Shown here in pieces: positions 27,147 to 36,517 of a DNA stretch of 64,000 bases (within the stretch, counting starts at the first letter, position 1; each line of letters starts with the position of its first letter). The notes beneath the pieces are model-generated. The model ran no database searches. It was not told the DNA's origin and saw only the letters and a program-made list of their open reading frames with translations. Position numbers and translations under genes: made by a program. Source of the DNA: Pseudomonas graminis (GTDB lineage Bacteria; Pseudomonadota; Gammaproteobacteria; Pseudomonadales; Pseudomonadaceae); NCBI RefSeq assembly GCF_004364335.1, contig NZ_SOCR01000006.1, positions 157,873 through 221,872 on the forward strand. The letters run 5' to 3'.

Positions 27147-28441
27147 CACGCGCCCTCCACGTTGGCCAGCACGCCTTTGCGTGGCTGCACGCCGGTACGG
27201 CTGATGCGAATCAGGCCACGCGGACGCCAGATCATCATCAGCACCATGAGGATGCCGAACAGCAAGACGCGGTATTCCGCGAAGCTGCGCAAGAGTTCCG
27301 GCGCGACGGTCAGCACAAAGGCCGCGATGACCACGCCGACCGTCGAGCCCATGCCGCCGAGCACGACGATGGCGAGGATCAGCGCCGACTCGAAGAAGGT
27401 GAACGAGGTCGGGTTGACGAAGCCTTGATAGCTGGCGAAGAACACACCGGCCAGACCGGCCGTCGAGGCGCCGATGGTGAAGGCCGACAGCTTGACCAGT
27501 ACGTGATTCAGGCCCATCGAGCGGCAGGCGATTTCGTCTTCACGCAGTGCTTCCCACGCGCGGCCGACCGGCATGCGGGTCAAGCGATGCTTGACGTACA
27601 GCACAGCCAGCACGACAAGAAACAGCACGGTGTAGATGAAGATGAATTTGAGGTCCGGGTTGTATTCGAAGCCGAAATACTCGTGGATCGGGATGCCGCC
27701 GTCCTTGGCGCGACGCCCGAACTCCAGACCGAAGAAGGTCGGCGAAGGCACCGGCACGCCATTAGGTCCGCCGGTGAACGACAGCCAGTTATTGAGCACC
27801 AGACGAATGATCTCGCCGAAGCCCAGGGTCACGATCGCCAGATAATCCCCGTGCATGCGCAGCACCGGGAAGCCGAGGATGCAACCCGCAAGCGCCGCCG
27901 CAATGGCTGCCAGCGGCAACGCCGACCAGAAGCCCAGGCCAAGATATTGATAACCCAGCGCCAGGCCGTACGCGCCAATCGCATAGAAGGCGACATAACC
28001 CAGGTCGAGCAGACCGGCGAGGCCGACCACGATATTAAGGCCCAGGCCCAGCAGCACGTAGATCAGGCCGAGGATGACCACGGTCAGCACGTACTTGTCG
28101 GCAAAGATCGGGAAAATCACGGCGATCAGGATCATCAGCGGAATGATGAAGCGCAGGCGCGTCTTGTAGCCCGGCGGCAGCACGTGCACGCCGGAGCCCG
28201 AGCTTTCAAAACTCTGCGCGATGGCCACGCCTCTCGGCGTCTGCAGGAACAGGCTCATGAAGAAACGACCGACAACGACCACGCCCACCAGCACGGCGAC
28301 GCGGCCCGGTTGCAGGTTGAAGCCGTAGCCGTCCAGCACGATGCCGACGATCGGGCCGAACACGATCAGCGCCAGCAGCCCGGCGATCACCGCGTCGATC
28401 AGGCTTTGTTTGATATCAATGGGTTTAGTAGGTGCAGACAT
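27146..28441 (-). CDS. livM: Amino-acid ABC transporter permease LivM
   Basis: A 431-residue permease. N-terminal ~110 residues hold two helices and a linker before the canonical LivM core that begins near VLTVVILGLIYVLLGLGLNI. The EAA-like loop is seen in GRAWEALREDEIACRSMGLN. The length agrees with the long BraE/LivM form of Pseudomonas. The start is the ATG at 28441 (MSAPTKPIDI), 2 bp after the livH stop; the frame is open further upstream but only as a livH shadow. Confidence 0.94.
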   Translation of the reverse strand: MSAPTKPIDIKQSLIDAVIAGLLALIVFGPIVGIVLDGYGFNLQPGRVAVLVGVVVVGRFFMSLFLQTPRGVAIAQSFESSGSGVHVLPPGYKTRLRFIIPLMILIAVIFPIFADKYVLTVVILGLIYVLLGLGLNIVVGLAGLLDLGYVAFYAIGAYGLALGYQYLGLGFWSALPLAAIAAALAGCILGFPVLRMHGDYLAIVTLGFGEIIRLVLNNWLSFTGGPNGVPVPSPTFFGLEFGRRAKDGGIPIHEYFGFEYNPDLKFIFIYTVLFLVVLAVLYVKHRLTRMPVGRAWEALREDEIACRSMGLNHVLVKLSAFTIGASTAGLAGVFFASYQGFVNPTSFTFFESALILAIVVLGGMGSTVGVVIAAFVLTVAPELLRSFAEYRVLLFGILMVLMMIWRPRGLIRISRTGVQPRKGVLANVEGA

Positions 28442-28443
28442 GG

Positions 28444-29358
28444 TTATACCTTCGCCACGAGTGGGCGACCCAGCAAGCCTTGGGGACGGAAGATCAGGAT
28501 CACTACCAGCAGGCCGAAACTGAACACGTCTTTGTAGTCGGAGTTGATCAGACCGGAGAACTGCGACTCGGCAACCCCCAGGATCAGCCCGCCGAGCATG
28601 GCGCCCGGCAACGAACCAATGCCGCCGAGTACCGCTGCGGTAAACGCCTTGATGCCGATGACGAAGCCGGCGAAGAAGTCGAACGTGCCGTAGTTCATGG
28701 TGATCAGCACGCCGGCCAGTGCCGCCATGGCCGCGCCGATGACGAACACGTAGGAAATGACCCGGTCGGTGTTGATGCCCAGAATCGAGGCCATCTTGCG
28801 ATCCTGCTGCGTGGCGCGGCACATCCGGCCCAGCTTGGTGTACTTGATGATGTAGGTCAGTACGCCCATGCCGACGAAGGCAGCGATCAGGATGAAGATT
28901 TTGGTGTAGGTGATCTGTACGAAACCGCTGCCGACATCGAAGCGCATGGCGCCTTCGAGCAGGGTCGGTACGCCTTGCTGGCGTGGGCCCTGAGCGATCT
29001 GCGCGTAGTTCTGCAGAATCAGGGAGATGCCGATCGCACTGATCAGCGGCGCCAGGCGGGTCGAGTTACGCAGCGGTTTATACGCCACTCGCTCGATAAC
29101 GAAACCGTACACACCGGTCACCACAATGGTGAAGATCAGTGTGCCGAGAATCAGAAAGGGGAATGACTCAACGCCGAAAAACGACAGCACGGCGAGGCCG
29201 ATAGCTGCGAGGTAAGCGGAGATCATGTACACGTCGCCGTGGGCGAAGTTGATCATGCCAATGATGCCGTAGACCATCGTGTAACCGATGGCGATCAGGC
29301 CATAGACCGAGCCCAGTGTCAGGCCGTTGACCATTTGCTGCAGGAAAATACCGTCCAT
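28444..29358 (-). CDS. livH: Amino-acid ABC transporter permease LivH
   Basis: A 304-residue LivH/BraD permease: MDGIFLQQMVNGLTLGSVYG at the start, GIIGMINFAHGDVYMIS, CRATQQDRKMASILGINTDR (EAA-type coupling loop) and AAVLGGIGSLPGAMLGGLIL. Start is the ATG at 29358. It follows the binding-protein gene by 185 bp, a gap with a strong hairpin that could lower expression of the membrane genes relative to the binding protein. Confidence 0.95.
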   Translation of the reverse strand: MDGIFLQQMVNGLTLGSVYGLIAIGYTMVYGIIGMINFAHGDVYMISAYLAAIGLAVLSFFGVESFPFLILGTLIFTIVVTGVYGFVIERVAYKPLRNSTRLAPLISAIGISLILQNYAQIAQGPRQQGVPTLLEGAMRFDVGSGFVQITYTKIFILIAAFVGMGVLTYIIKYTKLGRMCRATQQDRKMASILGINTDRVISYVFVIGAAMAALAGVLITMNYGTFDFFAGFVIGIKAFTAAVLGGIGSLPGAMLGGLILGVAESQFSGLINSDYKDVFSFGLLVVILIFRPQGLLGRPLVAKV

Positions 29359-29494
29359 CACGCACGCTCACGAACTTGAAAGGCCAACCTGGCGCGCGGC
29401 GACCACTCCCTCGTGAGGAATAGAGCGGCGCAGACAGTGGCAACAGAAGAAATCCGGCGCCGCCGTCAGACAGCGCCGATTACCGGATCAGGTC

Positions 29495-29519
29495 GTTTCC
29501 CGGCTCACCCCCGGGAAAC
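29495..29519. terminator. Hairpin between binding-protein gene and livH
   Basis: GTTTCCCGG and CCGGGAAAC around a 7-base loop, with no T-run. It probably stabilises the upstream mRNA or attenuates read-through into livHMGF. Confidence 0.55.
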
Positions 29520-29543
29520 AGCCGATCCGACTAAGCGCTTAAC

Positions 29544-30680
29544 TCACTTCTGCTTTTCGAGCTGGTGGTATTTGCCGTCCTTGTCCCACTGGTAAACCAC
29601 GTAGTCAGAGACTTTCAGGTCGCCCTTGGTGTCCCAGGCTTTCTCGCCCATAACGGTTTTGACAGGGTGGGCTTTCAGGAACTTGGCAGCGTCTTCGCCT
29701 TTGTTCGACTTGGCGCCGTTGAAGCCAGCGGCCAGGGCCTGAACCGAAGCGTAGGCGTAGAGGGTGTAGCCTTCAGGCTCGTAGCCGGATTTGCGGAACT
29801 GCTCAACCACGGCCTTGCTGTCTGGCAGCATGCGCGGGTCGGCGCCGAAGGTCATGTACACGCCATCGACGAATTGCGGGCCGCCAGCAGTTTTCACCAG
29901 CTCATCAGTGACAACGCCGTCGTCGGACATGAACTTGACGTCTTTCAGGCCTTGCTCATGCAGCTGGTGAACCAGTGGACCGGCTTCCGGGTGCAGGCCG
30001 CCGAAGTAAACGACGTCAGCGCCAACGGAGCGGATCTTGGTGACCAGGGCGCTGAAGTCCTTCTCGCCACGGGTCAGACCTTCTTCCAGCACAGGCTTCA
30101 CGCCGCGCTTGGTCAGCTGCTTGGCGGTGGCGTCGGCCAGGCCTTTCCCGTAGGTGTCCTTGTCGTTGATGACGGCGATTTTCTTGCCCTTGAGCACGTC
30201 GACGATGTAGTCGCCGGCCACGATGCCTTGCTGATCGTCACGACCGCACATGCGGAACATGGCGCTCAGGCCGCGCTCGGTCACGGTAGGGTTGGTGGAA
30301 CCAGGGGTGATCGCGATAATGCCGGCTTCGTCATAGACTTCCGACGCAGGGATGGTCGAGGAGGAGCAGAAATGACCGACAACGCCGGCGACTTTGTCAG
30401 ACGCGGCCTTGTTGGCAACAGCAACAGCCTGTTTAGGTTCGCACGCATCGTCGTAGGCGGTCAGGACGATTTTATCGCCGTTGACGCCGCCCGCAGCGTT
30501 GATGGCATCGGCAGCTGCTTGAGCGCCCTTCATGTATTGCTCGCCGAATGAGGCGTTTGCGCCGGTCATCGGGCCTGCAACGCCGATCTTGAGGTCGGCT
30601 GCCTGCGCAAATGAAGCCGCACCCATGGCAGTAGCCACTGCGAGTGCGAGAAAGCCTTTTCTGTAGAACGTCTGCGACAT
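29544..30680 (-). CDS. Amino-acid ABC transporter periplasmic binding protein
   Basis: A 378-residue periplasmic binding protein of the Leu/Ile/Val family. It has a signal peptide (GFLALAVATAMGAASFAQAA) and the ligand-site blocks IGVAGPMTGANASFGEQYMK, YDDACEPKQAVAVANK, GHFCSSSTIPASEVY and YFGGLHPEAGPL. The sequence is distinct from BraC, so ligand choice may not be Leu/Ile/Val alone. AGGAG precedes the ATG. It is the first gene of the liv operon and has a repeated-motif array 140-240 bp upstream. Position after amaA/amaB hints at lysine-type ligands, which is inference. Confidence 0.9.
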   Translation of the reverse strand: MSQTFYRKGFLALAVATAMGAASFAQAADLKIGVAGPMTGANASFGEQYMKGAQAAADAINAAGGVNGDKIVLTAYDDACEPKQAVAVANKAASDKVAGVVGHFCSSSTIPASEVYDEAGIIAITPGSTNPTVTERGLSAMFRMCGRDDQQGIVAGDYIVDVLKGKKIAVINDKDTYGKGLADATAKQLTKRGVKPVLEEGLTRGEKDFSALVTKIRSVGADVVYFGGLHPEAGPLVHQLHEQGLKDVKFMSDDGVVTDELVKTAGGPQFVDGVYMTFGADPRMLPDSKAVVEQFRKSGYEPEGYTLYAYASVQALAAGFNGAKSNKGEDAAKFLKAHPVKTVMGEKAWDTKGDLKVSDYVVYQWDKDGKYHQLEKQK

Positions 30681-30820
30681 GAGTTGGTGCTCCTGGGTTT
30701 TTTAATTAGCACTGCGACCACAGAGCTGCTGCGAGCAAGTGGCGTGCCATCGGTTTTTTATTCTTGAGAAACTCGCCGTTTTGTTGCTATCCGACTGATT
30801 TCTGCCCTTTTTCACGGGGC

Positions 30821-30921
30821 GTGCAACCGTCTAAACCGCGCAAGGTGCAACCTTGCGACTTTAAAAGAGCAACCCTGGAGAAGCGGGCGCGCAACCGTGC
30901 CGCCCTCACCTGTACAACCCT
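30821..30921. promoter_or_regulatory. Array of five GNGCAACCNT direct repeats at 22-24 bp spacing
   Basis: GTGCAACCGT (30821), GTGCAACCTT (30845), GAGCAACCCT (30867), GCGCAACCGT (30889) and GTACAACCCT (30912) lie in the same orientation at 24, 22, 22 and 23 bp, about two helical turns. A weaker sixth copy may follow at 30935. This lies in the 30681-31036 gap upstream of the binding-protein gene and looks like a multi-site operator. The second copy lies within a small inverted repeat, GCAAGG-TGCAA-CCTTGC. Confidence 0.6.
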
Positions 30922-31036
30922 GTTGTTACAGCCTGCGTCACCGAACTGCACACCGTCGGTGCGGATCCGCTACGGGCCGCACCATTTGAGGGTAGTGGAT
31001 GTAGGAAAAAGCGTTGTTTTGGAGAGGGAGTTCTTC

Positions 31037-32320
31037 TCAGATCACGATTCTGAGGCACTGGCCGGCATGGTATAGCGAAAAGCCAGCCTCATACAAAGAA
31101 CTGCGCAGTCTAACGCCCGCCAGAGGCTGCATCTGCGCGAAGGGGATGGGTAAAACACTGGCGTTGCCGCTGGACAGATAATCGGCGAATGCTTTGCCGA
31201 CCACCGTCCCTGTCGTATTGCCGCGTCCGTTGTAACCGGTGACAGCGACCAGTCCTGGTGCAGGCTCGAACATGCGCAGTAAATGATCGGGCGTGAAATC
31301 GATGCAGCCGGTCCAGGTACATTCCCACTCAACCTGTCTGAGGAACGGGAAATAATGCCATTGAACGCGATCGGCCCACGCCTTCAGAAACCAGCCGGGC
31401 TTCTGGTTGCCATTGCCCAGACTGCCCAACAACAGCCGGCCATCGGCATCGCGACGAATGCTGCTGAGCACTTGCCGCGTGTCCCAGGAGCCCTGCCCGC
31501 CTGGCAAAATCTGTTGTGCCGCGTCTTCGGTCAGCGGCGCCGATGCCACTTGATAGTAATAGCCGGGGAAGAAGTTGCGCCGAAGCTCCGTCCATTCGCC
31601 CTCGGTGTAGGCGTTGGACGCGATAACGACTTGCTCGGCAAGCACCGCGCCGTTTTCGGTGATCACGCACCAGCGCGAGCCCTGACGTTCAAGGCGTTTG
31701 ACCGGCGAGTGATCGAAACGCTGACCGCCCAATTGCGTGACGGCCGCTGCCAGCCCGCTGGTGTAGGCCATCGGGTTGATGGTGCCAGCGCGGCGGTCGA
31801 GTAATGCAGAAGTGATTTCGGTGGTGCCGGTCGCTTCCTGACAGGCTTTGCCGGTGAGCAATTCCACAGGTGCGCCGCGACGTTTCCATTGTTGTTCACG
31901 GCTGCGCAGGTCCAGCTCGCCCTTGGCGTTGTGCGCCATATGCAGCGTGCCTTTGCGCGTGGCCTGGCAGTCGATGCCATATTTTTCGATGAGGCTGAAG
32001 ACCAGCGACGGCGCATTGCCGAGCATGGCGTTGAGCTGGCTGCCGACTTTTTCGCCGAAGCCGGCTTCAATCTCGTCGGGCGGAATCCACAGGCCGGCGT
32101 TGACCAGTCCTACGTTCCGCCCGGACCCGCCCTGCCCGGTGCGATGGGCTTCGACGACAGCGACCGTCTTGCCTTGCTCAAGCAGATGAAGGGCCGCCGA
32201 CAAACCCGTGATGCCTGCGCCGATGACGCACACATCGACAGTCACTTCCCCGCTCAACGCGGGCGCTTCAGGCCTTTGCGGCGTCAGCGTTTCCCACAGA
32301 CATTCTTCGCGTAACGGCAT
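31037..32320 (-). CDS. amaA: FAD-dependent oxidoreductase, AmaA-like L-pipecolate oxidase
   Basis: A 427-residue flavoprotein of the DAO family. The FAD-binding Rossmann motif VCVIGAGITGLSAALHLLEQ (about 30-49), the RTGQGGSGRNVGLV loop and the C-terminal GYNGRGNTTGTVVGKAFADY are present. The start is the ATG giving MPLREECLWE, with GAGG 8 bp upstream. Its partner upstream is an AmaB-type dehydrogenase and a divergent LysR gene, the same order as amaA-amaB-lysR in P. putida lysine catabolism, where AmaA oxidises L-pipecolate. A PuuB-type polyamine oxidase is the main alternative. Confidence 0.78.
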   Translation of the reverse strand: MPLREECLWETLTPQRPEAPALSGEVTVDVCVIGAGITGLSAALHLLEQGKTVAVVEAHRTGQGGSGRNVGLVNAGLWIPPDEIEAGFGEKVGSQLNAMLGNAPSLVFSLIEKYGIDCQATRKGTLHMAHNAKGELDLRSREQQWKRRGAPVELLTGKACQEATGTTEITSALLDRRAGTINPMAYTSGLAAAVTQLGGQRFDHSPVKRLERQGSRWCVITENGAVLAEQVVIASNAYTEGEWTELRRNFFPGYYYQVASAPLTEDAAQQILPGGQGSWDTRQVLSSIRRDADGRLLLGSLGNGNQKPGWFLKAWADRVQWHYFPFLRQVEWECTWTGCIDFTPDHLLRMFEPAPGLVAVTGYNGRGNTTGTVVGKAFADYLSSGNASVLPIPFAQMQPLAGVRLRSSLYEAGFSLYHAGQCLRIVI

Positions 32321-32379
32321 CGCACAACCTCGGAGAGAGACAGCCAGACCTGATCGTTCCCACGCTCCTACACAAACCA

Positions 32380-33870
32380 TCAATCAAACGTAATGCCTTG
32401 GGCCAGCGGCAGTTCCCGGGAGTAGTTCACGGTGGCGGTCTGGCGACGCATGTAGCCTTTCCACGAGTCCGAGCCGGATTCGCGGCCACCGCCGGTTTCT
32501 TTCTCGCCACCGAACGCGCCACCAATCTCTGCACCACTCGGGCCAATGTTGACGTTGGCGATGCCGCAGTCACTGCCCAGCGCCGAAATGAATTGCTCGG
32601 CTTCACGCACGTCGGTAGTGAAGATGCAGGAGGACAACCCTTGCGGCACGTCGTTGTTCAGCCGTACCGCCTCGCTGAATTCCTCGTACCCGACCACGTA
32701 CAGAATCGGCGCAAAGGTTTCGCTGCGCACGACATCGCTCTGCTCCGGCATCTCGACAATGGCCGGCGATACGTAATAACCGTTCGGGAATTTTTCCTCT
32801 AACTGACGCTTGCCGCCAAACACCTTGCCGCCTTCGCTCAACGCCTGCTCCAGCGCTTCCTGCATGTTTTCATAGCTTTGCTTGTCGATCAGCGGACCGA
32901 CCAGATTGCCTTCCAGCGGATGCCCGATGCGCACTTTGGCGTATGCCGCTTTCAAGCGCTCGACGAACTCCGCCTTCACCGACGAGTGCGCAATCAGGCG
33001 ACGCAGGGTGGTGCAACGTTGACCCGCCGTGCCGACGGCACTGAACAGCACCGCGCGCACGGCCAGATCCAGATCGGCACTCGGGGTCAGAATCATCGCG
33101 TTGTTGCCGCCCAGCTCCAGAATGCTGCGGGCGAAACGTGCAGCGAGTTTCGGCGCCACTTCGCGGCCCATGCGCGTGCTGCCGGTGGCGCTGATCAACG
33201 CGACGCGGGCGTCATCGACCAACGCCTCACCGGCTTCGCGGCCGCCGACGATGCATTGGGTGAGGTACTGAGGAGCGTCCGAAAATTCAGCCGCTACTTT
33301 GTCGAACAGCGCCTGGCAGGCCAGCGCCGTCAGCGGGGTTTTTTCCGACGGTTTCCAGATCACCGAGTTGCCGCAAACCAGCGCCAGGGCGGTGTTCCAC
33401 GACCAGACCGCGACAGGGAAGTTAAACGCGCTGATGACGCCGACGACGCCCAGCGGATGCCAGGTTTCACGCATGTGGTGGCCCGGGCGCTCGGAAGCGA
33501 TGGTCAGGCCGTACATCTGCCGCGACAGGCCGACGGCGAAGTCGCAGATGTCGATCATTTCCTGCACTTCACCCAGTCCTTCCTGAGTGATCTTGCCCGC
33601 TTCCCACGACACCAGTTCACCGAGGTCGGTTTTGTGTTTGCGCAGCGCTTCGCCAAACAGACGAATCAGCTCGCCGCGACGAGGCGCAGGCACTTTGCGC
33701 CATGCGTCGAAGGCGTGGTCGGCGCGGGTGATACGCTGCTCGACTTCGGCGGCGCTCTCCCAGCTCACCGACGCCACCTGGCTGCCATCGATCGGCGTGT
33801 GAACAGGCTTGTCGCCCTGTTGATAAAGCGCGGCATCGACACCGAGTCGGGTAAGCAGGTCGTTGAGCAT
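32380..33870 (-). CDS. amaB: Aldehyde dehydrogenase, AmaB-like L-aminoadipate-semialdehyde dehydrogenase
   Basis: A 496-residue ALDH. Motifs seen are the oxyanion Asn in ISAFNFPVAVWSWN, NAD-site SATGSTRMGRE, catalytic Glu in LELGGNNA and nucleophile Cys in GTAGQRCTTLR. The Arg in QRC, and the SGAEIGGAFGGEKETGGGRESGSDSW tail are features of the ALDH7/antiquitin subgroup that acts on aminoadipate semialdehyde. With amaA 59 bp downstream it would complete pipecolate to 2-aminoadipate. It is divergent from a LysR gene. Confidence 0.85.
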   Translation of the reverse strand: MLNDLLTRLGVDAALYQQGDKPVHTPIDGSQVASVSWESAAEVEQRITRADHAFDAWRKVPAPRRGELIRLFGEALRKHKTDLGELVSWEAGKITQEGLGEVQEMIDICDFAVGLSRQMYGLTIASERPGHHMRETWHPLGVVGVISAFNFPVAVWSWNTALALVCGNSVIWKPSEKTPLTALACQALFDKVAAEFSDAPQYLTQCIVGGREAGEALVDDARVALISATGSTRMGREVAPKLAARFARSILELGGNNAMILTPSADLDLAVRAVLFSAVGTAGQRCTTLRRLIAHSSVKAEFVERLKAAYAKVRIGHPLEGNLVGPLIDKQSYENMQEALEQALSEGGKVFGGKRQLEEKFPNGYYVSPAIVEMPEQSDVVRSETFAPILYVVGYEEFSEAVRLNNDVPQGLSSCIFTTDVREAEQFISALGSDCGIANVNIGPSGAEIGGAFGGEKETGGGRESGSDSWKGYMRRQTATVNYSRELPLAQGITFD

Positions 33871-34026
33871 GGTTTCTCCTGAAACTGATCGTAAGCGCGA
33901 AAGCGGAATGCCAAATATGGGTGATTTCGTCAGCCTCTAGTAATAGCTGGCCGGCGACACTGCAACAAACGACGATTAAGCGAGATATCATTCCGTTTTT
34001 TCATGCTGACGCTGAACGAGCCGAAT

Positions 34027-34932
34027 ATGCTGAGCAAACGCCATCTCCCGTCGGTCACCGCGCTGCAATGTTTTGAAGCGGTGACCCGTCACCTGAGTTT
34101 CACCCGCGCGGCCGAGGAGCTGAACCTCACCCAGAGCGCCGTCAGCAAGCAGGTCGCGCAGCTGGAAGAGTTGGTGCAGCACCTGTTGTTCCGAAGGGTT
34201 CGTCGGCGCCTGCAACTGACGCCAGCCGGTGCGCTGTACCTGGGCGAGGTGCGCAAAGTGCTCACGCAGATGGAGATGTCGACGCACTTCCTGCGCTCCT
34301 ACGGCGGCGAAACCGAAGTGCTGCGCGTGTCGACGCCTTCGACCTTTGGCGCCCGCTGGCTGGTGCCACGACTCAAGGGCTGGCGCTTGCGTCATCCGCA
34401 CATTCATCTGGATCTGGTCAACGAACAGGAAAGCGATGACCTGGCGCAGAGCCGCTGCGACCTCTCGTTCTATTTCGGCGGTGGCGCCCGACCCGGTGCC
34501 GAGAGCGTCAGGCTGTTCAGTGAAGAGCTGATCCCGGTCTGCGCCCCGGGCAGCCTGCCTGACCCACCCTTCACCGATCCTACGCAGTTGACCGATCTGG
34601 TCCTGCTGCAAAACGCGCATCGCCCCCAGGCTTGGCATGACTGGTTCGAAAGTCAGGGTTACCAGACCGAGCACAGCTATCACGGCCCGCGCTTCGAAAC
34701 GATCTACATGTGCATTCGCGCGGCGCAAGTGGGCTGCGGCGTCGCGCTGCTGCCCCGGTTTCTGGTGGAAGAGGAGCTGGCGGACGGCAAGTTGATCATC
34801 CCCTGGCAACACGCACTGCCCAGTGAGGATGCCTATTACCTGGCTTACCCCGAGCACGCGGCCGAAGTGCCGAAGATTCGCGTGTTCGTGGAATGGATGC
34901 TCGAACAGCTCAACGAGCCAACGCCTCAGTAG
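34027..34932 (+). CDS. LysR-family regulator divergent from amaB
   Basis: A 301-residue LysR protein of the GcvA-like group. The HTH is in LSFTRAAEELNLTQSAVSKQ (about 20-40); the effector domain begins near LRVSTPSTFGARWLVPRL. I start at the ATG giving MLSKRHLPSV; an ATG 8 codons upstream has no ribosome site. Such regulators commonly control the divergent operon, here amaB-amaA. The intergenic region (33871-34026) contains a 7 bp inverted pair, CGGAATG (33904) and CATTCCG (33989), that could be part of an operator. Confidence 0.88.
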   Translation: MLSKRHLPSVTALQCFEAVTRHLSFTRAAEELNLTQSAVSKQVAQLEELVQHLLFRRVRRRLQLTPAGALYLGEVRKVLTQMEMSTHFLRSYGGETEVLRVSTPSTFGARWLVPRLKGWRLRHPHIHLDLVNEQESDDLAQSRCDLSFYFGGGARPGAESVRLFSEELIPVCAPGSLPDPPFTDPTQLTDLVLLQNAHRPQAWHDWFESQGYQTEHSYHGPRFETIYMCIRAAQVGCGVALLPRFLVEEELADGKLIIPWQHALPSEDAYYLAYPEHAAEVPKIRVFVEWMLEQLNEPTPQ

Positions 34933-34950
34933 TCTGGAAATCCGCAACAT

Positions 34951-35083
34951 TGTAGGAGCGTGGCTTGTCCCGCGATCGGCTGCGTAGCAGTCGTAATCCG
35001 TTCCCCCTGTTGCGTCAGACAAACAGCATTCACCAGCATGACTGCCGCTGCGCGCCAGATCGCGGGACAAGCCACGCTCCTAC
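34951..35083. repeat. REPIN, subtype D, long spacer
   Basis: Arms TGTAGGAGCGTGGCTTGTCC and complement (last base changed) around ~80 bp. It occupies most of the 34933-35259 gap; otherwise only the pncB leader is present. Confidence 0.88.
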
Positions 35084-35259
35084 CGGAAATCACCGTCCAC
35101 CCAAACATTTCTGCCCCTCGTCCACGACGACTGGCATTATGTCGGCCATCGTCAATAACAAACCGGACGTACCGCCACAGCGCTACCGCAAGGTTGTATG
35201 CGACACCCAATTGAATCCCGGGCCGCACCTTGGCGGCCACTGCTGGCTGGAGCGACACA

Positions 35260-36459
35260 ATGAGTGAGAGCGCTTTCGCGGACCGCATCGTGCAGAACCT
35301 GCTCGATACCGACCTCTATAAGCTGAGCATGATGCAGGCTGTGCTTCACAACTACCCCAACGTCGAAGTGGAGTGGGAGTTTCGCTGCCGCAACGGTGAA
35401 GACCTCAGGCCGTATCTGGCCGAGATCCGCCATCAGATCGAGCAGCTCTGCGACCTGTCGCTGAGTGTCGAGGAGAACGGTTTCCTCGAACGCATCAATT
35501 TCATGAAGCCCGACTTCCTGCGTTTCCTCGGGCTGTTCCGCTTCAACCTGCGCTACGTCCAGACCACCATCGAAAACGACGAACTGTGCATCCGCCTGTC
35601 CGGCCCCTGGCTGCACGTGATCCTCTTCGAAGTGCCCGTCCTGGCCATCGTCAGCGAAGTCCGCAATCGCCATCGCAACCCGGAAACCCTGCTCAGCCAG
35701 GCCCGCGATCAGCTGTATCGCAAGTTCGACTGGCTGAACGCAACCGCAACCGCTGATGAACTGGCGGAACTGAAAGTGGCAGACTTCGGCACGCGCCGGC
35801 GCTTCTCCTACGCGGTGCAGGAGGACGTGGTTTCGGTGCTGAAAAAGGATTTCCCCGGCCAGTTCGTTGGCACCAGCAACGTGCACCTGGCGCGCAAATT
35901 CGACCTCAAACCGCTGGGCACCATGGCCCACGAATGGATCATGGCCCATCAGCAACTCGGCCCGCGCCTGATCGACAGCCAGATTGCTGCCCTGGATTGC
36001 TGGGTGCGCGAGTACCGTGGCCTGCTGGGCATTGCGCTGACAGACTGCATCACCACCGATGCCTTCCTCGGTGATTTCGACCTGTTCTTTGCCAAGCTCT
36101 TCGACGGTCTGCGCCACGATTCGGGCGACCCTGTGCAGTGGGCCGAAAAATGCATCCGTCATTATCAAAAGCTGGGCATCGAGCCGATGAGCAAGACGCT
36201 GGTGTTCTCCGACGGATTGAATTTGCCCAAGGCGCTGGAAATATTCCGTGCGCTGCGGGGTCGCATCAACGTCAGTTTCGGGATCGGCACCAACCTGACC
36301 GCCGACATTCCGGGGATCCAGCCGATGAGCATCGTGCTGAAAATGACCGCCTGCGCCGGCCAGCCTGTCGCCAAGATTTCCGACGAGCCCGGCAAAACCC
36401 AGTGCAAGGACCCGGAATTCGTGTCCTATCTGCGCCACGTATTCAAGGTGCCAGCCTGA
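35260..36459 (+). CDS. pncB: Nicotinate phosphoribosyltransferase
   Basis: A 399-residue PncB. Diagnostic stretches are [20 protein letters not shown] at the N terminus, [10 protein letters not shown], the phospho-acceptor His in [20 protein letters not shown] and GLRHDSGDP. It converts nicotinate and PRPP to nicotinate mononucleotide using ATP in the NAD salvage pathway. The ATG at 35260 is used; the longer frame to 35230 is not conserved. It is followed 58 bp later by nadE, so both ends of the same pathway form one operon. Confidence 0.96.
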   Translation: MSESAFADRIVQNLLDTDLYKLSMMQAVLHNYPNVEVEWEFRCRNGEDLRPYLAEIRHQIEQLCDLSLSVEENGFLERINFMKPDFLRFLGLFRFNLRYVQTTIENDELCIRLSGPWLHVILFEVPVLAIVSEVRNRHRNPETLLSQARDQLYRKFDWLNATATADELAELKVADFGTRRRFSYAVQEDVVSVLKKDFPGQFVGTSNVHLARKFDLKPLGTMAHEWIMAHQQLGPRLIDSQIAALDCWVREYRGLLGIALTDCITTDAFLGDFDLFFAKLFDGLRHDSGDPVQWAEKCIRHYQKLGIEPMSKTLVFSDGLNLPKALEIFRALRGRINVSFGIGTNLTADIPGIQPMSIVLKMTACAGQPVAKISDEPGKTQCKDPEFVSYLRHVFKVPA

Positions 36460-36517
36460 GTCGAGCACCGACCGCCGCCCTTTTTATGCCATTCCTTTTT
36501 TGCTCGAGGAGTCAATC

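Noticed and set aside
30821..30921. CRISPR array
   Set aside because: Repeat units are only ~10 bp and spacers are 12-14 bp, with no cas genes.
32352..32372. Further REP or cruciform element
   Set aside because: Only one short chimeric fragment of two repeat ends, with no partner arm; kept as supporting note.
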